A stretch of DNA of 64,000 nt. Source: an uncultured Coriobacteriaceae bacterium (lineage in GTDB: Bacteria; Actinomycetota; Coriobacteriia; Coriobacteriales; Atopobiaceae). Every line of letters starts with the position of its first letter. The first letter of the stretch is position 1. The notes below the pieces were generated by a model. The model ran no database searches and was not told where the DNA came from. It saw nothing but the letters and a program-made list of their open reading frames with translations. Location: the NCBI GenBank assembly GCA_902788705.1, contig CADALE010000007.1, positions 1-64,000 on the forward strand. The letters are read 5' to 3'. The translations under genes and the position numbers were made by a program. Shown here piece by piece: positions 1 through 7,651 of the stretch.

Positions 1-15
1 GATGGTGCTCGGGCC

Positions 16-32
16 AACCATCAACTTGTAGG
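16..32 (+). promoter_or_regulatory. Candidate operator motif upstream of the SDR operon
   Basis: The 17 bases AACCATCAACTTGTAGG match 14 of 17 positions of AACCGTCAATCTGTAGG at 2995-3011, which lies upstream of the other operon next to the PucR-type regulator. A motif shared by two operons flanking a regulator gene is a reasonable candidate binding site. No partner inverted repeat is visible here, unlike at 3002-3045. Confidence 0.35.
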
Positions 33-145
33 CTCCCTCGCCAGCGCTAGCCAATGAATCGTGGGTTTCGGAGGAAGCGATGCATCCTGAATAATCTTCC
101 TTAAGTAACGACGCTCGAGGAACAAGTGATCAGGAGGCGGACCAT

Positions 146-1057
146 ATGGCATACGAACCCGATTCTCGTGAGGTGAACCTCCTGAGGGGCAACCTCAACA
201 ACATGACGTCCCTGGCAGACATGCTCTCTGTGGCCGGTAAGGTGGCAATCGTTACCGGCGGAAGTTCGGGGCTTGGTTTCAATATCGCCGCGCGCTTCCT
301 TGAAGGTGGCGCCAACGTCGTCATCGCAAGCTTCGACGAACAGGGATGCGAGAACGCGCTCGGCCTTCTTGCCGAGCATGGGTATGGTCCTGACCGCGTC
401 AAGCACTTCATCATGGACGTGCGTGACGAAGCCTCTGTGGCTGCCCTCGTCGAGTTCGCAGACCAAACCTTCGGCTCCATCGACATCTTCGTCAACAGCG
501 CTGCGATCTGGAACTATGCTCACATCTACGACATGCCCGAGGGCGAGTTCATGCGGGTCATCGACATCAACCTCAACGGGTCGTACCGCCTGATCAAGCA
601 CATCTCCAAGTACATGATCGAGAAGGGCATCCACGGCGCGATGTGCCTCATCTCCTCTAACTGTGCTTGGCTACCCTATCCCACCTTCGGTGGGTACCCG
701 CACTACGCGGCTTCCAAGGGCGGCATCAACTCGCTGGCCATCGAGGCTGCGAAGGAGCTCAAGCGCTTTGGCATACGCGTGAACGCGGTTGCACCGGGCG
801 CCATGCAGACCAACGGAGCTGTAACCAACATGGTGATCGATGACCTTGACGAGGACGCCCAGGATGCCCTCTACGAGGAGATTACCGTTCCCCAGACTGA
901 CGAGATGAAGCCTGTCGACTGCGTGGCGCGCGTGGCTTACCTGATGTGCACCGACTTCATGGAGGCAGTGACTGGCGAGTGCTACACCGTCGACAACGGC
1001 ATGAGCCACAACATCATTAAATACCAACCCGCCATCGAGCGCTATCCCTACGAATAA
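146..1057 (+). CDS. SDR family NAD(P)-dependent oxidoreductase
   Basis: A 303-residue short-chain dehydrogenase/reductase, expected to act in the cytoplasm. The Rossmann glycine motif TGGSSGLG is at residues 37-44, an NSAA motif at 117-120, and the catalytic Tyr187/Lys191 pair lies in YAASK with serines at 170-171, so the active site looks complete. About 30 residues precede the Rossmann fold, more than in minimal SDRs. A strong GGAGGCGG ribosome site lies just before the ATG. A 70-residue protein follows after 53 bases, probably in the same transcript ending at the 1347 hairpin. The substrate cannot be read from sequence. The motif at 16-32 suggests shared control with the 3132-5402 operon. 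Confidence 0.88.
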   Translation: MAYEPDSREVNLLRGNLNNMTSLADMLSVAGKVAIVTGGSSGLGFNIAARFLEGGANVVIASFDEQGCENALGLLAEHGYGPDRVKHFIMDVRDEASVAALVEFADQTFGSIDIFVNSAAIWNYAHIYDMPEGEFMRVIDINLNGSYRLIKHISKYMIEKGIHGAMCLISSNCAWLPYPTFGGYPHYAASKGGINSLAIEAAKELKRFGIRVNAVAPGAMQTNGAVTNMVIDDLDEDAQDALYEEITVPQTDEMKPVDCVARVAYLMCTDFMEAVTGECYTVDNGMSHNIIKYQPAIERYPYE

Positions 1058-1110
1058 CAGGGAAGGCCCCTGTATTCATAACCGTCTCCGGAAAAGAAGG
1101 AGGAACTGCA

Positions 1111-1323
1111 ATGGCGCTTTCCGTCGACTCCAAGCTCAAGGACATCCTGCGCAATCCCGAGGCTAAGGCAATCCTGCTCAAGTACACCCCCAACATCGCT
1201 ACGCATCCCGCCCTCAAGATGATCCAGATGATGAGCATCCGCAAGCTCTGGTCGTATCCCGAAGCCGCTGAGTATGCCGTGCATCTGGATGAGCTCGATG
1301 CCGAGTTGAAGGCCCTCGGCTAA
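1111..1323 (+). CDS. Small protein with a DILRNPEAKAIL-type helical module
   Basis: A 70-residue, mostly helical protein with a good ribosome site (AAGGAGGAA). The pattern of Asp-Ile-Leu, Asn-Pro-Glu-Ala, Leu-x-Lys-Tyr, Pro and a late Met-Ser-Ile-Arg-Lys-Leu resembles a short module I recall at the C-terminus of various hydrolases of gut bacteria. Here it stands alone. It follows the SDR gene at 53 bases and precedes a strong terminator, so the two are likely co-transcribed. It has no signal peptide, membrane segment or cysteines. A partner or scaffold role for the SDR is inference only. Confidence 0.7.
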   Translation: MALSVDSKLKDILRNPEAKAILLKYTPNIATHPALKMIQMMSIRKLWSYPEAAEYAVHLDELDAELKALG

Positions 1324-1346
1324 ACCCTGACACAACGAACCTACTG

Positions 1347-1380
1347 GGCCGGAGACGCCGCGACGCGTCTCCGGCCTTTT
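1347..1380. terminator. Strong terminator between convergent genes
   Basis: A 12-bp perfect stem (1347-1358 with 1365-1376, GGCCGGAGACGC arm) with a 6-base loop is followed by TTTT. It closes the SDR operon and touches the stop codon of the convergent regulator gene. Confidence 0.9.
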
Positions 1381-2918
1381 CATCCGTTCTCTTTGATCGC
1401 CTTCTCCACATCCATCGCCTTGAGAATGAGCTGCAGGTATAGGCGGGTATCTGGGTCGTGGAGGTCAAGTCCGTAGTTATGCTCGATCTTGTTGATGCGG
1501 TCGACGAGAGTGCTCCTGTGGACATAGAGAAGGGTGGCAACCTTGGAGTAGTTCATGTTTTCGTTGAGGAAGACCCTGAGCGTTTCGAGGTATGAGATGG
1601 CAGACGTCCGGTCGTGCTCAACAACTCGTCTGAGTTCGCGAGGGAAGAGGCTCTCGATAGGGGCGCCCGAGATGGCGTTGACGACGAGTTCGGTGAGAGC
1701 GTAGTCCTCGAAGTAATGGTGAGTCGCCTTAGGATCCATAATGCTCCCGTCGACAAGCGCTGCCTCAGCCTGCTGTACGTAGACGGGGGACTCGTTCAGG
1801 TCGGAATAGTCGAAGCTTACACCAGCCTTGAGTCTCAGTGCGTCCACGAGCGAGGAGAGCGTGGGGTCGATGCAGTCGCGAAGATCGGCAGTCTCGGTAT
1901 CCGCATCAGACAGGTCTACGATGCCTACCACCATCTGACCTATAGGAAAGGCGTAGCCGTTGGGGAAGGCCGACTCGAAGCTATTGCAGATGAAGCTTGA
2001 GGGAAGTGCCTGCTCATGGGCGAATGTGTGGATGGACACGCAGGCATAGCGCGGGTTTTCCGAAATGGGGTCGAGCAGTCTACGAAGGTTAGTACCTAGG
2101 GGCTTGCCCTCCACGAGGTCGCGCAGGGCTCCCTTGCGCGCGCCGTGCTCTGAGACGAGTAACGAAGGGTTCTTCAGGATGGCCGCCTCAATCACATGCG
2201 CAAGGTAGACGACGAGGGCTGAGAGCCCCGCTTGTGGGTAGTCGGTATCCAGGATTGCACAGAGGCATCCGATGTAGCGGCCGCTCGCATCGAAGAGGTT
2301 TACGCAGAGTGAGTTCGTTTCCACTGACTTGAGAAGCATAGGACCATGATCGTCGGTATGGAGTTCGTTGACGGAGAGGAAGTTGCGCAGCGAGTACTGG
2401 CTGAGGTTCTCCCTCTCGTCCTTCCAGCGTCGTGCAGATGGCAACTCTGTTTGGCGCGACGCGGCAAGCACCCTAAAGCTGCCGTCGATGACGATGAGGG
2501 GCAGTCCAAGGCAATCGGCGCTTAGCGACACTATGCGATTGACGTCAGCATCCTGCTTGAAGAGATCGAAGAGCTCGTCATTCCACGTGTCGTAGACCTC
2601 GAAGGCCTGTTGGATGGCCAGGTAGACCGAGAAGAAATCCGGATGGCCCTTAACCTGCAGTACCGTACATTGCCTTAGATAACGCCTGAGCTGCAACGAC
2701 TCGCCGATACACACGATGACCGCACCGCGCTTGATGATGGGACGCGTAGGTAGATGGTCCGCAGAGGCCAGATAAAGGCTATCCGACTCGAAGACGGTCT
2801 GCTCCTCCATATAGAAGAGGGGGCGAGAGAGGTGGAGGCGGTCACCCGGGTCTCCGTGAAGTTCGACGTCAAATCTTGTGCGAAGGTGCTCATAAATGAT
2901 GCCTGCGTTGAGCTTCAT
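1380..2918 (-). CDS. PucR/CdaR-type transcriptional regulator
   Basis: About 512 residues. The last 80 hold the PucR-type helix-turn-helix, with the sequence YSKVATLLYVHRSTLVDRIN followed by a Pro-Asp-Thr-Arg-Leu-Tyr-Leu-Gln-Leu segment. The middle resembles a GAF-like sensing region. PucR-family proteins control catabolic genes for purines, amino acids or aromatic compounds. I chose the ATG at 2918 because AGAAAGG lies 9 bases before it. An in-frame ATG at 2951 would add 11 residues but has no ribosome site. It converges on the SDR operon and is divergent from the 3132 operon, so it is the likely local regulator of both. The effector is unknown. Confidence 0.85.
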   Translation of the reverse strand: MKLNAGIIYEHLRTRFDVELHGDPGDRLHLSRPLFYMEEQTVFESDSLYLASADHLPTRPIIKRGAVIVCIGESLQLRRYLRQCTVLQVKGHPDFFSVYLAIQQAFEVYDTWNDELFDLFKQDADVNRIVSLSADCLGLPLIVIDGSFRVLAASRQTELPSARRWKDERENLSQYSLRNFLSVNELHTDDHGPMLLKSVETNSLCVNLFDASGRYIGCLCAILDTDYPQAGLSALVVYLAHVIEAAILKNPSLLVSEHGARKGALRDLVEGKPLGTNLRRLLDPISENPRYACVSIHTFAHEQALPSSFICNSFESAFPNGYAFPIGQMVVGIVDLSDADTETADLRDCIDPTLSSLVDALRLKAGVSFDYSDLNESPVYVQQAEAALVDGSIMDPKATHHYFEDYALTELVVNAISGAPIESLFPRELRRVVEHDRTSAISYLETLRVFLNENMNYSKVATLLYVHRSTLVDRINKIEHNYGLDLHDPDTRLYLQLILKAMDVEKAIKENG

Positions 2919-2994
2919 GATGGCGTGCCTTTCTGATTCTTGACCCATCAAACAGTCTAGCGGCTACTTTACGAGATGCCGAACCCCATCGGCT

Positions 2995-3045
2995 AACCGT
3001 CAATCTGTAGGGTTTGGCGCGGCAGAAGCCTAGGCCCTACGGATT
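2995..3045 (+). promoter_or_regulatory. Candidate operator with inverted repeat in the divergent promoter region
   Basis: AATCTGTAGGG (3002-3012) and CCCTACGGATT (3035-3045) form an 11-bp inverted repeat with one mismatch. The centres are 33 bp apart, about three helical turns. The left half is part of the 17-bp motif shared with positions 16-32. The site lies between the PucR-type gene and the divergent 3132 operon, as expected for a regulator operator. Confidence 0.45.
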
Positions 3046-3131
3046 ACGAACAATTAGGCGCGCGCCGTAGCATGACTAGGAGTCGATTTGTGTCCGCACG
3101 ACCGCAAGGCACCTCAACGAAGGGATGGGAT

Positions 3132-4367
3132 ATGACGAAAAAGATCGACCAGCGCCTGCCTCAGGATTCTGGGGCGACCAAACTGCCGTGCTATGCGGCG
3201 ATAAAGTCCCCCTGGGAGAAGATGTACGGCTTCCGAGAGGCGATGCGCTACGTGACACGCTACGAGGCGGTGTTTGGAGCCTCTATCTTGCAGGGCATCC
3301 GCATCCTAATCCCGGATTATGAGGAGCGCGCACAGACTCTGTGCCAGGCAGCGTTTGACCGCATGTACGAGACGGCACAGAAGTACGGCATCACGCAAGA
3401 CTACCTCCTCAACATGCATCCCTTCATGTGCGGGGAGTTTACGGGTGCCCTCATCGGCGACGAGGGCGACGACGCCATGATGATGCCCGGTCGCGTGCAG
3501 GACTTCGGCACCTACCGTTGTGAGAAAGAGCTCGATGCCTGCCCGTGGGACATCATCGGTAGCGAGCTCTGCCGCGCTACCACGATGTCGCTCCAGGCTC
3601 AGTCAAAGGGCGCGGCCGAGCGTCGTCGCGAGGGACCGTCGCTCGACTACGCGATGGTCGAAGCACGCGGCTGTGGTGACCGCCACTGCCGCATCGTCGC
3701 CGAGAACCGCGAGAAGTACCCCATGCCCGAGCACCCGCTCTGGCAGAGCTTTGGCCCTATCGCCACGGCCGACATGATCAAGTTCACCCCTGAGGAGGAG
3801 TGCGTCGAGGACCCGATGGTCTTCCGCGAGGAGTGCGACTTCCGCTTCGCCAACGGCACCAATCTTGAGGAGACCTCCGAGATGGCGGCCATGGTGCAAT
3901 TCGCGACTTCCTCCTGCCTGTACTTCTTCCCGATGCTCACGCGCTGCATCGCCGAGGGGAAGCTCGACGAGAAGATGGTCCTCCACGTGCTCAAGTGCGT
4001 CCTCGAAGCCTCCGGTAAGGCGGCTTTCGGAGAGCCATATGCCCGCCTCGCTGCGCGCGAGTGGTTGGGCGTGCCCGTGGAGGCCCCGTGGGACGGCCGC
4101 ATCATGGGCGGCCATATCGAGATGATGCTGCAGGCGCTCATGTGCGCCTACGAGGTCGAGGCGTTCAATAAGGACGAGGTCATTTTGGTCATCGACCGCA
4201 AGGGGCTCGAGATCTCCAATGGTTGGATGCAGACCCCGTGCCACGTGGCCTACTGGAACGGCATGGTGAAGACCCTCGTGAGTCCGCAGTGGTTCGTCTT
4301 CGAGGAGGGCTCTACCGACAAGCAGATTCGCGTGCGCATCTGCAAGAAGATCGACAAGTTCTGCTAG
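3132..4367 (+). CDS. Cysteine-rich protein of uncertain family, partner of a GcvT-like enzyme
   Basis: About 411 residues, soluble, with 15-20 cysteines, many clustered in the first half. Two stretches are suggestive: a YRCEKELDACPW...ELC segment and an ARGCGDRHCRIVAE segment. The Gly-Asp-x-x-Cys pattern recalls V4R-type ligand domains and the L-2-amino-thiazoline-4-carboxylate hydrolase family, but I am not sure of either. I set the start at 3132 (MTKKID), where AGGGATGGG lies just upstream. The in-frame ATG at 3072 has no ribosome site. It lies 18 bases before the GcvT-like gene and was probably acquired or lost together with it. It may bind or prepare the substrate, or carry a metal or thiol cofactor; this is inference. 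Confidence 0.75.
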   Translation: MTKKIDQRLPQDSGATKLPCYAAIKSPWEKMYGFREAMRYVTRYEAVFGASILQGIRILIPDYEERAQTLCQAAFDRMYETAQKYGITQDYLLNMHPFMCGEFTGALIGDEGDDAMMMPGRVQDFGTYRCEKELDACPWDIIGSELCRATTMSLQAQSKGAAERRREGPSLDYAMVEARGCGDRHCRIVAENREKYPMPEHPLWQSFGPIATADMIKFTPEEECVEDPMVFREECDFRFANGTNLEETSEMAAMVQFATSSCLYFFPMLTRCIAEGKLDEKMVLHVLKCVLEASGKAAFGEPYARLAAREWLGVPVEAPWDGRIMGGHIEMMLQALMCAYEVEAFNKDEVILVIDRKGLEISNGWMQTPCHVAYWNGMVKTLVSPQWFVFEEGSTDKQIRVRICKKIDKFC

Positions 4368-4385
4368 GGAAGGGGAGGGAGACCT

Positions 4386-5402
4386 ATGTATCGCAACATC
4401 TTCAAGTACGACGACATGAAGCGCGCCGAGCACATGGCGGTGCGCGAGAGCGTGGGCTGGTACCTCTTCACGCACCAGCTTATGCAGGTAGAGGGAGAAG
4501 GCGCCGAGGCGTTCCTGGACTACATGTTCCCCAACAACATCGCGACGTTGAGGCCTGGCCGCGACCGCTACACCACCATGCTTGATCAGCAGGGCGAGAT
4601 TATCGACGACGTCGTTGTCATGCGTTTCGACGACCACTTCTGGATTTCGACGCTCTTCCCGTCCTACATGGACGACTGGTTCTATGCGCACCAGGGAGAC
4701 TACGACGTGGACTACTACGAAGTCAGCGACGACTGGCACATGTTTGCCGTGCAGGGGCCGCGCTCGAAGGATGTGCTGAACGCTCTTTGCGCCGAGCCCG
4801 TCGACGACCTGCGCTTCTTCGCGCATGTGGAGAACTCAATCGACGGGATCGACGTCATCATCAACCGCGCCGGCTTCACTGGCGAGAAACTCGGCTACGA
4901 GGTGTACTGTGCCGAAGGAGACACTGACGCTATCGAGGAGAAGATTGGGGCTGCAGCGGAGCAGTTCGGCGGACGGCGTGTGACCGAGTTCCAGGTCATG
5001 GCGTGGACACTTCCCACCGAGGCGGGCTTCTACTATATGCGCGACCTGCGCCACACCAATCCTTTCGAGGTGGGCCTTGCCGGCAACATCAACTGGGATA
5101 AGGACTTCGTGGGGAAGGCGGCGCTCGAGAGGGTGCGCGAGGAGGGGCCAGCACGCGAGATGGTAGGCTTCACGGTCGCCGAATCCGACATCTTCATCCA
5201 GGCAAAGCAGTACGGCGGGCCTGGCGAGGCGGTTTACCTTGACGGCGAGGAGGTCGGACGCGTGTCGAAGCTGGTCTACTCGTACGTAAGGGACACCAAT
5301 TGCGGCTACATCCTTGCGAAGAAAGGCACCCTGCACGCGGGCGACGTCATCGACATCCATGGTTTTGAGGCTGTGATCTGCCCGAAGAACTGGCTCGCAT
5401 AG
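4386..5402 (+). CDS. GcvT-like tetrahydrofolate-dependent aminomethyl-/methyltransferase
   Basis: 338 residues spanning a full GcvT/LigM/DmdA-type fold. The family signature GEIIDDVVV at 70-78 keeps the Asp pair at the catalytic position, GFTGEKLGYEVY matches the usual GYTGExGxE motif, and the C-terminal barrel (DGEEVGRVSK through the end) is present. Family members move a one-carbon unit from an N-, O- or S-methyl substrate to tetrahydrofolate. No glycine-cleavage H, P or L gene is nearby, so this is probably a stand-alone demethylase rather than glycine cleavage T protein. AGGGGAGGG precedes the ATG. It is the second gene of a two-gene operon. The substrate is unknown. Confidence 0.82.
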   Translation: MYRNIFKYDDMKRAEHMAVRESVGWYLFTHQLMQVEGEGAEAFLDYMFPNNIATLRPGRDRYTTMLDQQGEIIDDVVVMRFDDHFWISTLFPSYMDDWFYAHQGDYDVDYYEVSDDWHMFAVQGPRSKDVLNALCAEPVDDLRFFAHVENSIDGIDVIINRAGFTGEKLGYEVYCAEGDTDAIEEKIGAAAEQFGGRRVTEFQVMAWTLPTEAGFYYMRDLRHTNPFEVGLAGNINWDKDFVGKAALERVREEGPAREMVGFTVAESDIFIQAKQYGGPGEAVYLDGEEVGRVSKLVYSYVRDTNCGYILAKKGTLHAGDVIDIHGFEAVICPKNWLA

Positions 5403-5472
5403 CGAGGAGAAAGGCGGCTCGGTAGTTTTCGCAAAAGTTTGAGACGAGATCCGAACACAGGCGCACCAATAG

Positions 5473-5757
5473 GTGGAAGGACACGGCGACGAGCCGTTTC
5501 GAGCCACGACAAAGCCTGCAGATGAACAGCTTGACGCCATCGCCGGTGGCCTCATCATCGATGAAGGGCCAAGTGCCAACCCAGCAACCCGCTATGCGGT
5601 CGTCGACGATAAGACGGGCCAGGCCATCTGCTTCACCAATGAGCTCCAAGAGGCCCTCATTACGTGCAAGGGCGGGCGTAGCGGTCAGGAAGAGCGCTAT
5701 GACCCGACGATCATTACGCCGCAGCAGTACGAGGAGAGGTTTGGCATCGCCTGGTAG
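5473..5757 (+). CDS. Small hypothetical protein with a double-glycine leader-like motif
   Basis: 94 residues starting at a GTG directly after an in-frame stop, with no clear ribosome site, so the start and even expression are uncertain. The N-terminal part ends in DEQLDAIAGG, which resembles the double-glycine processing signal of peptide-leader families. It is followed by about 68 residues containing YAVVDDKTGQAI and a C-terminal ITPQQYEERFG. Small proteins with an ELDxxxGG motif and such a tail occur in gut Firmicutes and Actinobacteria, but no transporter-peptidase or modification gene is nearby. It could be a peptide precursor or a decayed gene. Confidence 0.45.
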   Translation: MEGHGDEPFRATTKPADEQLDAIAGGLIIDEGPSANPATRYAVVDDKTGQAICFTNELQEALITCKGGRSGQEERYDPTIITPQQYEERFGIAW

Positions 5758-5879
5758 GAACACGGCTGAGACATCTGGAACAGGGGATACTTCCTTCGTC
5801 CTTACGAGCCTATCGCAGCTATGGGCACGAACGGACTAAGGGAGTATCACTTGCTCCAGCATCCAATGTTTAAGTCTTT

Positions 5880-6015
5880 ACGTCTCAGCGTCGTAGAAGC
5901 AGCTCGGCGAAGTGGCTTAATCTTGGTTGTTGTACGTATGAGTCAGGGATTCCGTCTAAGCGAGATGGACGCACGTCAAAGTGACTCGCTGAGACGTCTT
6001 GAGCGTATACTCAAG
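5880..6015 (+). promoter_or_regulatory. Structured leader upstream of the lipid kinase-like gene
   Basis: ACGTCTCAGCG (5880-5890) pairs perfectly with CGCTGAGACGT (5987-5997), enclosing 96 bases. Inside, AGTCA (5941-5945) pairs with TGACT (5982-5986), stacking directly under the outer helix. A second hairpin, CTTGAG/CTCAAG (5998-6003 with 6010-6015), ends at the GGGGAGG sequence. No known riboswitch motif was recognised. The rest of 5758-5879 holds nothing I can name. Confidence 0.4.
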
Positions 6016-6055
6016 GGGAGGATTGTGGGCCCTTGCCGGAGAGGAGACGCTTCAA

Positions 6056-6760
6056 GTGTTGATGAACGTGCTTGCATGCCTCCTACGCTATGTGGCCATA
6101 ATCATCCCCGTAGTGATAACACTCTTCTTGGTGCGTTACCTGCTGCCGGTTCCGCACGAGGTCTTCAGGAAGGTGCTGCACGCCGTCGCGTTCACTTCGA
6201 CACCGCTCATCATGTGGCTTGCGGGCGACTGGCACGTCGCCTGCCTCACGCTACTGGTGGTGGGAGCGGTCGTATGGCCGATCCTCGCAGCCCTTGAGAG
6301 GGTTCCCCTCTACTCTTACTCCCTCGTAGAGCGGCATATGCATGAGATCCGTAGAAGCATGTTGCTATTTTTCTGGGGAGACGCCTTGCTTGTGGCTCTG
6401 TGCTGGGGGCTCTTCGGGAATCCCCAGGCGACAGCGACATCGATTCTCATGTGGGGTTTCGGAGATGCGTCCGCAGCCTTGGTGGGGAAGCGATGGGGTC
6501 GTCACCATACTGAGTTGCCCCTTGCCGACCCAGCAAAGACCTGGGAGGGCTCTGGCGCCATGTGCGTGGTCTCCACGGTGGTGGGCGTGGCGTCGCTCAT
6601 GGCGTTTGGCGCTGCGGGCGTGCTGGGGTGCCTGGTGTGCGCCGTCGTCGCAGCTGTGGTGGGTGCCTACGTGGAGCTGATAACCAAGAACGGCAACGAC
6701 ACCATCACGGTGCCCTTTGCCATCGCCGCGGTGCTGCTGTCCTTTGCCCTTTTGGCGTAG
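6056..6760 (+). CDS. Dolichol/phytol kinase-like (polyprenol or diacylglycerol kinase) membrane protein
   Basis: About 234 residues with five to seven hydrophobic segments. An RKVLH motif near the N-terminus, a central GFGDASAALVGKRWG motif and KTWEGS after it match the CTP-dependent dolichol kinase / phytol kinase / DGK1 superfamily, which phosphorylates lipid alcohols in the membrane. The start is ambiguous: GTG at 6056 has GAGAGGAG about 9 bases upstream and the ATG at 6062 is also possible. TTG codons at 5999 and 6023 look less likely. A 26-base gap separates it from the HAD phosphatase, so the two may be one transcript. The lipid substrate is unknown. Confidence 0.78.
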   Translation: MLMNVLACLLRYVAIIIPVVITLFLVRYLLPVPHEVFRKVLHAVAFTSTPLIMWLAGDWHVACLTLLVVGAVVWPILAALERVPLYSYSLVERHMHEIRRSMLLFFWGDALLVALCWGLFGNPQATATSILMWGFGDASAALVGKRWGRHHTELPLADPAKTWEGSGAMCVVSTVVGVASLMAFGAAGVLGCLVCAVVAAVVGAYVELITKNGNDTITVPFAIAAVLLSFALLA

Positions 6761-6786
6761 GATCGAACCATCCCGAAGGGAGCCCG

Positions 6787-7629
6787 ATGGCCATCAAGCT
6801 GGTGCTTTGCGACATGGACGGCACGCTGGTGCCGTTCGGGCACGACGGCGTGTCCGACCGGACGATTCGCGCCATCCACGAGTTGGTTGAGTCGGGTATC
6901 CACTTCGGCCCTTCCAGTGGCCGCGAGCGTGGCGACCTCGTGCGCTTCTTCTACGGGGACGAGCTCTGCCTTGGCACGGGCATCATGGGCGGCGGCAAGA
7001 TGGTGTACGTGGACGGCGAGCTGGTGTATCGTCGTACGCTTCCGTACGACGCGCTGCTGGACATGGTGTCTGAGCTGCTGCTCATTGACGGCGCGGTGTT
7101 CAACTTCTACCTGCCTACTGACGAGCACGGACGCGGCCCGGCGGGATTTGGTGCCGCCGGCGTGACGCCGCAGCAGCTTCGCGTGATATCGGAGCATCTC
7201 GGTGAGGGCTTCTCGTTCGGCTTGTTCCCAGAGCCGCCGGAGGGCGTCACCACGGGTGCCATCCTGTTCGACGAGCAGCAGGTGACAGGCCCCGAGGTGA
7301 TTGCCCGCCTGAGCGCGGCCTGCCCCGAGATAGACTTCGTGAGGTCGGCACCTTACGCCTACGACGTGTTGGAGAAGGGCTGGTCAAAGGTGAACGCGCT
7401 GCCCATCATCCAGGAGAGCCTGGGCGTGGGGCTGGACGAGATTGCCTACTTTGGCGACTCGCACAACGACCTGACCATGATGGAGGCCATCCCCAACTCG
7501 TTCTGCCCTGCGAACGGTGTGCCCGAGGTCAAGGCCGTGGCGCGCTACGTGATAGGGGACTGCGAGGACGACAGCGTGGCCGAGGTGATGGAGTCCCTGG
7601 TGCGGCATCGCGGGCGGATCGTGCTGTAG
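6787..7629 (+). CDS. Cof-type HAD superfamily hydrolase
   Basis: 280 residues. Motif I DMDGTL with Asp9 and Asp11 is intact, SSGRERGD supplies the motif II region, a Lys lies in GWSKVNAL, and motif IV is GDSHNDLTMM. The spacing and C2-type cap match the Cof/YbjI group of sugar-phosphate and nucleotide-phosphate phosphatases. The start at ATG 6787 follows GAAGGGAG, and motif I begins only nine residues in, as usual for the family. It follows the lipid kinase-like gene by 26 bases. The specific substrate cannot be told. Confidence 0.9.
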   Translation: MAIKLVLCDMDGTLVPFGHDGVSDRTIRAIHELVESGIHFGPSSGRERGDLVRFFYGDELCLGTGIMGGGKMVYVDGELVYRRTLPYDALLDMVSELLLIDGAVFNFYLPTDEHGRGPAGFGAAGVTPQQLRVISEHLGEGFSFGLFPEPPEGVTTGAILFDEQQVTGPEVIARLSAACPEIDFVRSAPYAYDVLEKGWSKVNALPIIQESLGVGLDEIAYFGDSHNDLTMMEAIPNSFCPANGVPEVKAVARYVIGDCEDDSVAEVMESLVRHRGRIVL

Positions 7630-7651
7630 CGTTGTCGTTGCTGGGGCCACA

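Noticed and set aside
3603-4826. 407-codon antisense frame over the cysteine-rich and GcvT-like genes
   Set aside because: A shadow of two well-supported genes; no ribosome site or family match.
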